A DNA stretch of 64,000 nucleotides, taken from Pseudomonadota bacterium (lineage in GTDB: Bacteria; Myxococcota_A; UBA796; SXON01). Each line of letters opens with the position of its first letter. Position 1 is the stretch's first letter. The notes beneath the pieces are model-generated. The model did no database searches and was not told where the DNA came from. It was given only the letters and a program-made list of their open reading frames with translations. Location: the NCBI GenBank assembly GCA_030684355.1, contig JAUXTN010000246.1, forward strand, positions 1-64,000, given 5' to 3'. Position numbers and translations under genes: made by a program. Of the stretch, positions 22,363 through 32,600 are shown piece after piece.

Positions 22363-25266
22363 TTACGCCGGTTCGAAGCTATAGAGCGGCGGGTGCCCCT
22401 TGCGCGGCTCGTCGCGACGCAGGCGGTAGCGCACATCCCCCACGGGGAACGTCGTTCCGTCGAGGTATCCCGTGAAGAGCTGGCCGATGATGGTGGCCTG
22501 GGCGCGTGCCGCGCGGAGGTTCCCCTTGCCGTCCGAGAGCTTCTCGGCGAGGACGCCGCGGGCCAGAAGGGTGGCCCACTCGCCTGCCGTCTGCGGGCCT
22601 TGCTCGTGATGTGCCGCGCACACGTCAACGAGCAGATCGTAGTCGGGGTCGAATGCGTGCTCGGAGTCGGCGAAGTTGGTGAGGAAGCCGTCGAAGCCCA
22701 CACCGCGCAGGATGGCATCCATCGTGGCCGCCCAGCGGCGGTTGGTGCTGTGCGTGGCCGGCTGCTCCGGCATCGGCTGACCGGCCCGAAGCCATGCCGC
22801 GACCATCCCCGCGAGCTCCGCGACGACGGCGAGCCGGGCGGCGAGGGCGTCACCCACGGGGTCGTCCGTGCGGTAGCGGTGGCGCCGGACATCGCCATCC
22901 ACGAGGAGGTTGAGAGGCAGGGCGCGGCGGCGAAGATCCGCCCCCATCTGGGTGAGGTTCATCGTCACGACGAACAGCACGTCGTTCAGGGGCCGGGTGA
23001 TCGCCGTGTTGCTTCCGAGCCGACGAAAGTTCAGCCGGGTGTCGGTGATGCACCGCTCGAGTACGGGGCTCTCGATGGGACGGGCGGTCTTGGCGTTGTC
23101 GATCACCACGATCCGGTCGCCCGCCTCCACACGCGTGGCGAGCTGCTTCTCGAATTCCTCCTCGTTCGGGGTGAACGAGACGGTGGTGGGCTCGGTGCCC
23201 TCGGCGACCACCCCGAGCACTCGCGCAAGGGTGCTCTTCCCGACACCCGGCTTGTTCCCGTTGATGGCGAGGAAGGGGTGTCCTCGCCCCCAGTGCGGCA
23301 TGGTCAGGGAGGTGAGGAGCGCGCCGATGAAGTTCACCATGTCGATGGCGTCCTTCCACGGGAAGTCCTGCACGACGGCGAGGAGCCGCGTCACGCCGTC
23401 CACGGGCACGACCTCGGGCCCGTCGTAGAAGATGCCGCTTGCCGGGTGGAAGCCGGGCCTCCCCACGAAGGTCCACTGACGGTCGAATAGCGGGGTCCGC
23501 GCGTACATGGTGAGCATGGGCAGCTTGGCGGCGACGCGCGGTGAGTGGACGAACGCGCGAGACAGGTCCGAGGGGAGCACATCGAAGCGCTGGAACGACA
23601 CGCCCTCGTCGGACGCGGAGAGGAAGCGGATCTCCACCAGCGCGGAGAGGAGCCCGGGCAGGCTGCGCTCGTCAACGGGGCGGGGCCCGAACCCGCGGCG
23701 CACGAACACGATGTCGCGCTCGAAGCGGAAGAAGCGGTTGGCAGGGGCCACCGCGGCCACCAGCGCGTCGAACAGCCCGTCGACGGTGTCGCGGTTCTCG
23801 ATGAAGTCGACGACGGGCAGGCCCGGCCGGGAGGGCGGCGACGCCTGGCTGCGCTGCCTCCGAGCGTCCCGACGCGCCTCCACGAGGGCCGCCTCGAACG
23901 TCCGGGCGGTCAGACCGGCGATCGTGCGTACCTCCTCCAGCGCCGGCTCACGCGAGAGCGCAGGGAGCGTGATCAGCGCTTGGAGCGTCGCGCGCATGGC
24001 CGCAGCGCGCGCCTCCGGCCCCGCGGCTGATCCCCAGGCGTCGCGGAAGGTGGCGACCAGGGAATCGATCGGCGGAGGCCCGGGCACCGGCATTCCTGAG
24101 AGCTCAGCGACCCGGGCGGCGGCGGCCCGGAAGTCGGCCGCCTGGCCCCTGCCGATGAGGAAGTCGAACACGGAGAGCGACTCCCCCCGGACGAACGAGT
24201 GGAACGTGGCACGTTCTGCCTCGCCCGAGCCGTCCGCCACCCCTGCGGACGGATTGCGATCTCCGCTCTCGGACCAGGGATCGCGGCACTGAAGCCAGCC
24301 AGCGCCGGAGGCCTTCCCGGTGAGCAGGCCGCCGTACACGGCGGACAGGGGGAGGCGTTCGAGGGCAGCTCGCCGCCAATCCGTCCAGGCGGGCGACGGC
24401 GGTGTCGCGGGGGTGCTCGGACGTGCCGGCCGCGGCGGGGGCACCGCCGGCGCGGGGGGCACCTCCACATCGACCTCCGCGACGGCCAGCCGCTCGAACA
24501 GGTCCACGTCGTCCGGGATGGTGTCGAGGTCGATTGAGGCAAGTCGATGGGGGTGCTCCGCTGTCGGCGGTCCCTTCACCGCAACCGTCCCGTAGAGCTT
24601 GAGGATGCGCGACGGGTTGAAGGTGGACCGGTCGACCTTGGCGCCAGGCGTGGAGAAGCGGGTGTCGAGCAGGGCCAGGAGCCGGCGCGAGGCCTGCGCG
24701 TACCGCGCAACGTCGTCGCCGAACGCGGGCACCAACGGGACCAGCAGGTGGTAGCCGTTGCCGCTGTCCGCGAGCATCGGGCGGACGCCGTGCTCGTGGA
24801 ACCACGCCCCGACCCGTGCCGCGACGGCGAACGCTTCGGCCTTCTCCGCGTCGGTGGCAGAGCGGTCGCGGGGCCGGCGCTCCGGGTCGATGTCGACGAC
24901 CAGGAGCGAATAGGCGTGGATGTCTCGGTCCTTCGTGGCGCGGGACACCCGGCGGAGCGGGAGTCCCATCGGCCGAGCGGCCCCCAGGCCGACCGCCTGC
25001 AGGCTGAAGTAGATGCCCGCCTCGCCGCTTCGCGGGTGGTCCCCCTGCGGGACCTCGGCCCGCGGCGTGCCCGCGGCCGGACGGAGAGCGCCCATCAGGG
25101 CGTCCACGTCGCGCGGGCCGACAAAGGCGGACCACACTCCCGATGCCTTGCCCAGGATGCGGATCTCCGTGGCCCCGCCGAGCGCGGCGTTGCGGTCGAG
25201 GATCCATACGAGGAACGCCCGGAGGCAGGGCTCGCCGGCCCCCTCCTGCTTCAGCTCCGGCGGCAT
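22363..25266 (-). CDS. PrimPol-helicase replication protein of the integrated element
   Basis: A 967-residue multidomain protein. Residues ~110-240 match an archaeo-eukaryotic primase-like PrimPol core: the acidic motif LLVVDIDPE, the His motif SGNGYHLLVPL, and NPSRILKLYGTVAV. Residues ~310-385 resemble the zinc-finger-like region found after such primases (WLQCRDPWSESGDRNPSAG). Residues ~640-800 are an NTPase with Walker A NGNKPGVGKSTLARVLG and Walker B RIVVIDNAKT. Such proteins start replication of plasmids and integrative elements. The ATG at 25266 directly abuts the BRO-N gene stop. Confidence 0.82.
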   Translation of the reverse strand: MPPELKQEGAGEPCLRAFLVWILDRNAALGGATEIRILGKASGVWSAFVGPRDVDALMGALRPAAGTPRAEVPQGDHPRSGEAGIYFSLQAVGLGAARPMGLPLRRVSRATKDRDIHAYSLLVVDIDPERRPRDRSATDAEKAEAFAVAARVGAWFHEHGVRPMLADSGNGYHLLVPLVPAFGDDVARYAQASRRLLALLDTRFSTPGAKVDRSTFNPSRILKLYGTVAVKGPPTAEHPHRLASIDLDTIPDDVDLFERLAVAEVDVEVPPAPAVPPPRPARPSTPATPPSPAWTDWRRAALERLPLSAVYGGLLTGKASGAGWLQCRDPWSESGDRNPSAGVADGSGEAERATFHSFVRGESLSVFDFLIGRGQAADFRAAAARVAELSGMPVPGPPPIDSLVATFRDAWGSAAGPEARAAAMRATLQALITLPALSREPALEEVRTIAGLTARTFEAALVEARRDARRQRSQASPPSRPGLPVVDFIENRDTVDGLFDALVAAVAPANRFFRFERDIVFVRRGFGPRPVDERSLPGLLSALVEIRFLSASDEGVSFQRFDVLPSDLSRAFVHSPRVAAKLPMLTMYARTPLFDRQWTFVGRPGFHPASGIFYDGPEVVPVDGVTRLLAVVQDFPWKDAIDMVNFIGALLTSLTMPHWGRGHPFLAINGNKPGVGKSTLARVLGVVAEGTEPTTVSFTPNEEEFEKQLATRVEAGDRIVVIDNAKTARPIESPVLERCITDTRLNFRRLGSNTAITRPLNDVLFVVTMNLTQMGADLRRRALPLNLLVDGDVRRHRYRTDDPVGDALAARLAVVAELAGMVAAWLRAGQPMPEQPATHSTNRRWAATMDAILRGVGFDGFLTNFADSEHAFDPDYDLLVDVCAAHHEQGPQTAGEWATLLARGVLAEKLSDGKGNLRAARAQATIIGQLFTGYLDGTTFPVGDVRYRLRRDEPRKGHPPLYSFEPA

Positions 25267-26070
25267 CTACGACGCGCTTTCGGGCGGAGTCTCGCGGACC
25301 ACGGCGACGATCATCCGCGCGCCCTTCTCGTTGTAGGCGAACGAGAGCTGCGGCCCCCCGTCGCGGGCCGCTCCGACGGCCGCCCGAGAGTAGGCGGGGG
25401 CCCCCCGAATCCCGAGCTGCCGGATCGCGAAGGCGACAGCCTCCTCGGACGCCCCCGCGGCGGCGGCGATCTCCGCCGCCGAGTACCAGCGTTCGTCCGG
25501 TTGGGGCTCCGAGAGCGATGTGAACAGGAGCAGTGTGCGAACCGCGCCTCGCACCAGCCCCGACTCCAGGGCACGCTGGACCAGGTGATCGAACGCGTGC
25601 CGTCCGCGCGCTTCTGGCCGGTCGGTACGAGGGACGAGGACGACCAGGACAAGCTCGCTCCCGTCCTTGGCGGGCGCCGCACGCGGGTGCTGCGCGATGC
25701 GCGGGAGCACCCCCTCGTCGAGGACCGAGAGCAGGCGGGCGCCCGCCGGAGTCGGCGTCTTCCCGAGGACCCGGTGGAGCCCGGCGGACGTGAGGAAGAG
25801 TGGGTGAGCCGCGCGCGCCGCGCGAGGGTCGGGTCCGCCGAGCAGCTCGGCGAGCGCCTCCGCCTCGGGGATGACGTAGTCCTCGCCTTGCGTGAACTCG
25901 CGCTGCCACTCGTTCGTGACCAAGGTGCCCAGGCGGCGGCCGCGGTTCGGGTAGTCGAGGAGCTCTCCCACCTGGGTGCATCGCCAGACCGGCTTGCCAT
26001 CGAGGAGGAAAGTGTCGAGGCGCCGCCCGTCGAGGAGGGAAACGAGAGCGAGGCCAGTGTAGTGATTCAA
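25267..26070 (-). CDS. BRO-N (phage antirepressor-like) domain protein
   Basis: This 267-residue protein begins with a BRO-N/antirepressor-type domain: LDTFLLDGKPVWRCTQVGELLDYPN, RRLGTLVTNEWQREFTQGEDYVI and FLTSAGLHRVLGKTPTPAGARLLSVLDEGVLPRI. The C-terminal ~100 residues contain a helix-turn-helix-like stretch (YSAAEIAAAAGASEEAVAFAIRQLG). I place the start at TTG 26070 because it has a good ribosome site (ggag, 5 bases away) and overlaps the previous stop as TTGA; longer in-frame starts would run through the upstream gene. A regulatory role in the element is inferred. Confidence 0.75.
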   Translation of the reverse strand: MNHYTGLALVSLLDGRRLDTFLLDGKPVWRCTQVGELLDYPNRGRRLGTLVTNEWQREFTQGEDYVIPEAEALAELLGGPDPRAARAAHPLFLTSAGLHRVLGKTPTPAGARLLSVLDEGVLPRIAQHPRAAPAKDGSELVLVVLVPRTDRPEARGRHAFDHLVQRALESGLVRGAVRTLLLFTSLSEPQPDERWYSAAEIAAAAGASEEAVAFAIRQLGIRGAPAYSRAAVGAARDGGPQLSFAYNEKGARMIVAVVRETPPESAS

Positions 26071-26354
26071 GGCATCTCCGGGGGGAACTTCCGGCCGCGG
26101 GGCCGGCGCGGGCGCTTCCCGGAGACCATCTCCGGAGGCGCCGCCACTTCCTGCTCCGGTGCCTGAACCTCCTCGACGGCGCGCGCGTCGGCACGCCACT
26201 CGCTGAGGAGCGAGAGCACGTCCGTCACGCTCCGCGTCATGCCGTGCCCCTGATCGAGCGAGAGAGGCTCGTCGTAGTGGGGCTGGAAGACCTCGATGGC
26301 GAGCATCGCGAGGTCGCCAGCGGCGTCGGCGGAAGGCGGTTCAGACCGGAGCAT
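26067..26354 (-). CDS. hypothetical 95-residue protein
   Basis: The ATG at 26354 opens a small acidic-then-basic protein (SVTDVLSLLSEW in the middle, GKRPRRPRGRK at the end). No family is recognised. Its stop overlaps the TTG start of the BRO-N gene by 3 bases, so it is likely translated and coupled. The basic tail could contact nucleic acid. Being promoter-proximal to the BRO-N and primase genes, it may be an accessory or regulatory protein of the element. Confidence 0.6.
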   Translation of the reverse strand: MLRSEPPSADAAGDLAMLAIEVFQPHYDEPLSLDQGHGMTRSVTDVLSLLSEWRADARAVEEVQAPEQEVAAPPEMVSGKRPRRPRGRKFPPEMP

Positions 26355-26433
26355 GGGCGGAAGGTCGCCCGGCCCGGTTGTTCGTTCACTTGTACGGGAG
26401 AGGCCCGCGCCGCGGTGCGCTCACGGACGATCC

Positions 26434-28698
26434 TTAGTTTTCCGGGCGTGGACGCGAACGGCCCTTCAATCGATCGAGCTCATCGTCGAATCGGAAGCCG
26501 CGGGCCCGCAGAGGGGGTCGAAGGCGAATTCCGTTCCTTCCTTGGTTCTCGATGATCGCCTCGGCGGGCGCCTTGCCGATCTCCCTGCGGAGCCGGAGAA
26601 GATGCTGTGCAATCGTGTCGGGGGTCAGGGTGCGGCTCTCGTCGAGGGCGCAGAGGTCCGTGCGCTTCGCGAATTCGGTCCACCCGTGGCTCTCCCCCCA
26701 CTCCTGCAGAAGCGCGAAGAGGAGCCTGTACAAAGGCATTTGCGGGCCCAGGATCGTCACGGTCCCCAGGCGGATGCCTCCGGTGGCGTCGGGCTCCACC
26801 CAGAGGGCCTCGTCCGTGTCCGCCGGGGGGGTGGGCTCCTCGTAGGCCCGGAGAATCACCGCCACCCCGTCGGCGAGGATGTCGGCGAAGCGGATGGAGG
26901 GCAGGCCCTGCTCGTCGGTGTGGGGGTCCAGCGCAATCCACCGGCAGCGCGGGGTCCCGGCGGACCGCCACTCGGCGCCGGCCACCTCGAGCACCGCGAG
27001 CAGGTGCCGGCCGCGAGCGGGAACGCGCTTGCTGAACACACCCGGCTCATCCTCTTCCCACTGGCTGGCCGTCAGCTCTCCGCGCAGCCACGCCATCGCG
27101 GCGAGGACCAGCACCTGTACCCGGACGCGGTGGAGCCACGCGGGCCGGACGCGGTCGAGCGACCACTCGTGATCGAAGTCACACACGGCGCGAGCGCCAG
27201 GCTCCTGGGCGAACTCGTCCTCGCTGCTCACCGTGCCGAACGGCAAGGTGACCTCCGAGGGGCAGTGGAGAGAGCCCGGGGGGCGGAAGGCGGCCGGAAT
27301 ACGGGTGTCTCCGCAGCGGAAGACACTCTCATGGCCGACGTGGACCAAGCCACGTTCGACGAGGGCGTTGAGCTCATCCCGCTGCCACCTGGCCGGCTGG
27401 TCGATGCGCCCGGAGAGCAGGATCGCGTAGTGGTCCCCGTCGAGCCGGCGTGGGCTGTTCTCGGCGCCCTGGTGTCGCCGACGACGGCGAGCGTCCGCCA
27501 CCTTGGGGTGGATCTCCACACCGAGCTCGTTGAGCATCTTCGCGCGGAAGCGGTCGACCGTGTCCTTGTTGGTGCTCGTGTCTGCGAGCGAGAGCGCCAG
27601 GTCCTTCTCCTCATCGTGGGGCTCCGGAAAGAACAGCGCCATGCGGTAGTGCTCTCCCTCGTCGGCGAAGCTGATCTTCACGCGGTCGACGTGCCGCGAG
27701 TCCCGCGCGAATCCGAAGTGGCGACGCTGCGCCTGGGCGAGCTCCTCGACCCTCCCGCGCCCGGCGCGGTGGAGGGTGATGAGCGCCGGGTCCGCGTGCC
27801 CGGCCGTGGTCCCCACGATCTCGTGCAGCAGGAAGGCGGGGTCGTCGGCGTCGAGGAGCCGCTCGAGGAAGGCGTCGAGCCGCTCGCGGTTCAGCGGGTC
27901 GCGGGCGTGCTTGTACTGGACCTCGGCACCGAAGAGGAGGGTCCCGATCGCCGAGGCCAGCGGCAGGGCGCGGTCCATGTCGCGGGTGGTGATGTCCACC
28001 CTGGCGCCGCGGGCGTGGAAGCGGAGGAAGGTGAGGTCCTCCTTGGACATCGCCCGGGCGCGGTCCTCCTCGGGATCCCACTGGACCGAAGAGGTGCCGT
28101 GCCCGCGGAAGACGAGGAGCGCGTCATCGAGCCAGTCGCGGACGAGGGCCCGTTCGAAACGGAGCCCCTCGACCGCGGATGCGGGCAGTCGGGCGTGACG
28201 CAGGCCCTCCTCCGCCAGCGTGTCCCAGGACAGCTCCGCGAGCGGCCGAGGGAGGCGTCGCTGGTGCCCCTGCAGCTTCATCGCCGCGCGTCCGCGTGGC
28301 AGCCACGCATCCCAGTAGTAGACGTCGGCGAGGCTCGCTGGCGCGTGCTGGAGAAGCCCGGCGAGCGCCGCCAGCCGGCGCTGGGCGCCCATCAGGTACG
28401 TGGCCCGTAGCGGGTCGGGCAGCGCGCGCCGGCAGGCCGACTCGATCGCTCGGAAGGACTTCTCCTCCGCGAACCACGCGAGGAGCATCAGGTGGGCGTG
28501 CCCGTGTTCGGAGCCCCACGCCTCGAGGAGCGAGCGAGCGACGGCGCGTTCCGTTGATCGGGACCAGAGGCGGTCGAACTCGGCGCCGACGGCGCCTTGG
28601 CGCACGAGACGACCGAGCTCGTTGAAGCGGCCGACGCGGAGCTCGCCGACCCAATAGTCCTCGGCGGGTGGGGCGAGCGGATTGAACGGCACAAGCAC
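26434..28698 (-). CDS. large uncharacterised protein of the integrated element, C-terminal winged-helix-like
   Basis: A ~754-residue protein with no recognised N-terminal domain. Visible features are WYWDAWLP-like aromatic patches near residue 130 (VYYWDAWLPRG), an Arg/His-rich middle (RRRRRHQGAE) and a C-terminal ~80 residues that fit a winged helix of OmpR/SARP shape (TPDTIAQHLLRLRREIG then GRNGIRLRP). GTG 28698 is chosen because GGGGAG lies 7 bases upstream; TTG 28767 would add 23 low-complexity residues. It stands apart from the primase operon by 79 bases. A defence or regulatory role is possible but unproven. Confidence 0.6.
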   Translation of the reverse strand: MLVPFNPLAPPAEDYWVGELRVGRFNELGRLVRQGAVGAEFDRLWSRSTERAVARSLLEAWGSEHGHAHLMLLAWFAEEKSFRAIESACRRALPDPLRATYLMGAQRRLAALAGLLQHAPASLADVYYWDAWLPRGRAAMKLQGHQRRLPRPLAELSWDTLAEEGLRHARLPASAVEGLRFERALVRDWLDDALLVFRGHGTSSVQWDPEEDRARAMSKEDLTFLRFHARGARVDITTRDMDRALPLASAIGTLLFGAEVQYKHARDPLNRERLDAFLERLLDADDPAFLLHEIVGTTAGHADPALITLHRAGRGRVEELAQAQRRHFGFARDSRHVDRVKISFADEGEHYRMALFFPEPHDEEKDLALSLADTSTNKDTVDRFRAKMLNELGVEIHPKVADARRRRRHQGAENSPRRLDGDHYAILLSGRIDQPARWQRDELNALVERGLVHVGHESVFRCGDTRIPAAFRPPGSLHCPSEVTLPFGTVSSEDEFAQEPGARAVCDFDHEWSLDRVRPAWLHRVRVQVLVLAAMAWLRGELTASQWEEDEPGVFSKRVPARGRHLLAVLEVAGAEWRSAGTPRCRWIALDPHTDEQGLPSIRFADILADGVAVILRAYEEPTPPADTDEALWVEPDATGGIRLGTVTILGPQMPLYRLLFALLQEWGESHGWTEFAKRTDLCALDESRTLTPDTIAQHLLRLRREIGKAPAEAIIENQGRNGIRLRPPLRARGFRFDDELDRLKGRSRPRPEN

Positions 28699-28703
28699 GG
28701 ACG

Positions 28704-28740
28704 GGCTCCCCGAACCGGGGATGCGTCTTGGCGGGGAGCC
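28704..28740 (-). promoter_or_regulatory. hairpin in the 5' leader of the large unknown gene
   Basis: Perfect 8-base arms GGCTCCCC and GGGGAGCC flank a 21-base loop just before GTG 28698. Pairing would hide the GGGGAG that I take as the ribosome site, so the hairpin could modulate translation. Confidence 0.4.
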
Positions 28741-28821
28741 GGACGGCCGCGATTCTGGTTGCCCCAACGCCGACAGTTGACGTTTATTCGCCGATTCTTC
28801 GAGGGCGCGTCGAACGTGCCC

Positions 28822-29631
28822 TCAGTGAGCGTGCCCCCCGTGGTCGTGCCCGCCTGCGGGCGCCGCCTCTCCGGCCGCTGGATTGAACCCTAGCGAGAAG
28901 CTCGTCTCGCCCACCTTTACATCCACCATCACGGGCCGCGTGCCGGCCCCGTCGTGCTTGCCGGAGAGCACGCCCGCCGCGGGGTCGAACGTGAGCGGGA
29001 CCACGGTGTCCCCGTCCTTCAGGGAGCCGGTCACGCCCGTCACCTGCGCACGCTTGGCGTCGGTGACCCACACCCGGTGCTCGCCATCTTTGGGCGCGTA
29101 CTCGAGGTGGTAGTCCCCCCACATCCCGACCTGACCGCCGTGGAGGGAGGTGTGGTCGTGCTCCTGGAGGCCCACGGACTTTGTCTCGAAGGACACGCTC
29201 TCCGCCTTCCCGCCGAACGTGAGGGTGAGGACCGCGGTGGCTGCGTCCTCCTGCGCGAGCTTCGCCGTGGCGTGGAGGTGATCCCCCATCGGCGCGAGCG
29301 TCACCGTCTCGACGCCGCTGGGGCTCTTCACGACGGCAGTGCCCGCGAAACCCTCCACGGGGAGCGGCTTCTGGGCGCTGTCGGAGACGTAGAACATGAT
29401 GCCGCCGGGCATGAAGAGCGCCTCGACGTGGTGCTGGCCCACGGTCTTGACCTCGCCGCCATGGGGGCTTGCGTGGGCGTGCGCGCCGCTGGCGTGTCCG
29501 GAGGCCGCGGGCGCAGCAGGCGCCGCGGGTGCGGGGGGCGCGCTGGGTTGGGCCGGCGCGGCGGGCGCCGGTGCGGTGGGCTCGGAAGAGCAGGCGGCGA
29601 CGAGGATGAGGAGCGGGAGCAGGGTGCGCAT
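28822..29631 (-). CDS. His-rich periplasmic metal-handling lipoprotein
   Basis: A 269-residue lipoprotein (lipobox VAAC at ~residue 13) with an Ala/Pro linker followed by HASGAHAHASPHGGE. The body has two beta-rich repeats with HGG-type motifs (ASPHGGEVKTVGQHHVEA and TSLHGGQVGMWGDYHLEY), and the C-terminus is GGHDHGGHAH. It is the last gene of the leftward efflux operon, 44 bases after the RND pump. I infer a periplasmic metal chaperone or sink; no exact family name is claimed. Confidence 0.75.
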   Translation of the reverse strand: MRTLLPLLILVAACSSEPTAPAPAAPAQPSAPPAPAAPAAPAASGHASGAHAHASPHGGEVKTVGQHHVEALFMPGGIMFYVSDSAQKPLPVEGFAGTAVVKSPSGVETVTLAPMGDHLHATAKLAQEDAATAVLTLTFGGKAESVSFETKSVGLQEHDHTSLHGGQVGMWGDYHLEYAPKDGEHRVWVTDAKRAQVTGVTGSLKDGDTVVPLTFDPAAGVLSGKHDGAGTRPVMVDVKVGETSFSLGFNPAAGEAAPAGGHDHGGHAH

Positions 29632-29675
29632 GGAGATTTTCCTGGGTGTGAGCTGGGAGGTGGGGGGCGAAGGAG

Positions 29676-32600
29676 TCACGGAGCCTCGAGCGGATCGACG
29701 GTTTCGGAGCTGGCCACCAGCGAACGGAGCGCGTCGCCCCCGAAGCGGAGGAACATGGTGGGAGTCACCACCATGTCCAGCAGCGTCGAGGAGAGGAGCC
29801 CACCCAGGATCACCTGGGCCACCGGGGTGAGGATCTCCTTCCCCGGCGTGCCGCCTGCGAAGGCGAGCGGGATGAGCGCGATGCCAGCGCACAGTGCTGT
29901 CATGGCGACCGGGACGAGGCGCTCGAGCGAGCCACGGATGACCATCTCCGGCCCGAAGGATTCGCCCTCGTGGCGGACGAGGTGGATGTAGTGGGAGATC
30001 ATCAGGATGGTGTTGCGCGAGGCGATGCCACACAACGTGATGAACCCGACCAGCGTTGCGACCGACAGAGGCTGGCCCGAGATCCAGATCGCCGCGACCG
30101 AGCCAATCAGTGCGAGAGGAATGTTGAGGAGCACCTGGAGCGTCAGCGTGTGCGAGCGGAAGTGTGCGTAGAGCACCGCGTACATACCGGCGAGCGACAG
30201 CAGGGAGAGGAGGCCGATGGTGCGGCTTGCCGACTGCTGGCTTTCGAACTGGCCGCCGATGGTCCAGTAGTACCCTGTCGGGAGCGTCAGCCCCGCCAGG
30301 GAGGTCTGGATGTCGCCGACGACGCTCCCGACGTCCCGCCCGGCCGTGTTGGCCGAGATGGCGATGCGGCGCTGGCCGTCCTCATGGACCACCTGGTTGG
30401 GCCCGGTTCCCGCGGACACCTCCGCGAGCTGGCCCAACGTGACCGCACGCCCTTCCTCCAGCGATACCGGAGCGATCCCGATGCGGTCGATGTCCCCGCG
30501 CCACTCGGGCGCATATCGCGTCACGAGATCGAGGCTCCGCACGCCGTCGAGCACCTGTGCGACACGTACGCCGCCGAGCGCGGTCTCGAGGTCCTCCGCG
30601 AGGTGCCCCGGCGGTACGCCGAAGCGCTTGGCTGCGTCCCGGTCGATGCGCACCTGCACCTGGGGGATCAGCACCTGGCGCTCGACCTGGAGATCCACGA
30701 GCCCGGGGATGGGCGCGAGCTGCTGCTCGATGCGCGCGGCCTCGCTCCGGAGCGTGGCGAGGTCGGGCCCGAACACCTTGATGGCGATCTGCGCTCGCAC
30801 GCCCGAGAGCAAGTGGTCGAGCCGGTGGCCGATCGGCTGGCCGATGTTGATGACCACGCCGGGGAGCCGCGCGAGCTTCGCGCGGATGTCGGCCAATACC
30901 TCCTCGCGCGGGCGGCCCTCCCGCTCGAAGTCGACGTCGATCTCGGTGTAGTGGACCCCCTCGGCGTGCTCGTCCATCTCCGCGCGCCCCGTGCGGCGGC
31001 CGGTGCTCTTGACCTCCGGGACCTCGAGGAGGAGCCGCTCCGCGAGGCTGCCGAGCTTGTCCGACTCGGTGAGGCTCGTGCCGGGCGTGGCGAGCAGGTT
31101 GACCGTCGCCGTGCCCTCGTTGAAGGGTGGCAGGAAGCTCGTACCCAGGAAGGGCACGCTCGCGATCGCCAGGACGACCGCCGCGGCGACGGCGAACAGG
31201 ATGGTCTTCGGGCGGGGCAACGCCCAGACGAGCGCCCGACGGTCGAGGCCCTTGAGCTTGCGAACCAACCAACCGTCGGCGTGCTCCTTCGCCTGTGTCA
31301 TCTTCGGGAGCAGGTAGGACGCGAGGACCGGCGTGATGGTCAGGGACACGACCATGGAGGCCAGGATCGACGCGATGTAGGCGATCCCGAGCGGCGCGAA
31401 GAGCCGGCCCTCGATGCCCGAGAGCGCGAAGAGGGGGATGAAGACCAGGATCACGAGGATCGTCGAGAAGACGATGGAGCTCCGGACCTCCACGCTTGCG
31501 TCGAGGATGACACGCAACGGAGATCGCGGGTTTGGAAGGATGCGGTTCTCCCGTAGCCGCCGATAGACGTTCTCCACGTCCACGATCGCGTCGTCTACGA
31601 GCTCGCCGATAGCGACGGCGAGGCCGCCGAGCGTCATGGTGTTGATGGTGAGACCGAAGGCCTGCAGGGCGAGCGCAGCCACGACCATCGAGAGGGGGAT
31701 CGCCGTGAGGGTGATCGCCGTCGTGCGGACGTTGAGGAGGAACAGGACGAGGATGATGGTGACCAGGATCGCCCCGTCCCGGAGCGCCTCCTCGACGTTG
31801 GCGACGGAGGCCTCGATGAAGTCGGCCTGACGGAAGAGCGGCACCACGTCCACGCCCTGGGGCAGACCGCGACGGAGCTCGTCCAGCGCGTGCTCGACCT
31901 GCTCGGTCAACACGATCGTGTCGGTGCCCGGCTGCTTCTGCACTGAGAGGATGACCGCCGGCTGGCCGTTCACGCCGGCATCACCGCGCATGGTGCCGAC
32001 GCCCCGGCGCACGTCCGACACGTCCGACAAGGTGATCGGGACGCCGTCCTTCGTGGCCACGACCGTGTCCCCGATCGCCGCGGGATCGGCCGTGCGGGCG
32101 AGGTTGCGGACGACGTACTCCTGGCTCTGCTGCTCCAGGAAGCCGCCCGTCGTGCTGCCCTGCGCGCCGGCGGCCGCTTCGCGCACATCCCCGAGGGTAA
32201 GCCCGCGCTGGGCGAGCCGATCAGGGTGGACCTCTACGTGGAGCTGCTCGACGCCACCGCCAATGGCGATCACCTGCGAGATCCCGCCAATCGAGAGGAG
32301 GCGCGGGCGGAGCGTCCAGTCGGCGAGCGACCGGAGCTCGGGCCCGGGGACGGTCCCCTCGGGCGACACGACGCCGATGAGGAGGATCTCTCCCATGATC
32401 GAGCTCACCGGGCCCATCGTCGGCACCACGCCTTCGGGGAGCGACTCGGCGACCTGCGCGGTGCGCTCGGCCACCTGCTGGCGCGCCCGGTAGATGTCGA
32501 CGTCCCAATCGAACTCCACCCACACGACTGAGAGCCCGACCGCGGACTGGGAGCGGACTCGCTCGACGCCCGGGGCGCCGTTCATCGAGGTCTCGATGGG

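Noticed and set aside
28700..28830. Right attachment site of the integrated element
   Set aside because: I looked for a second copy of the tRNA-Pro 3' end (TTCGAAT...CACCCCG) here and elsewhere in the window and did not find one. The boundary is left open.
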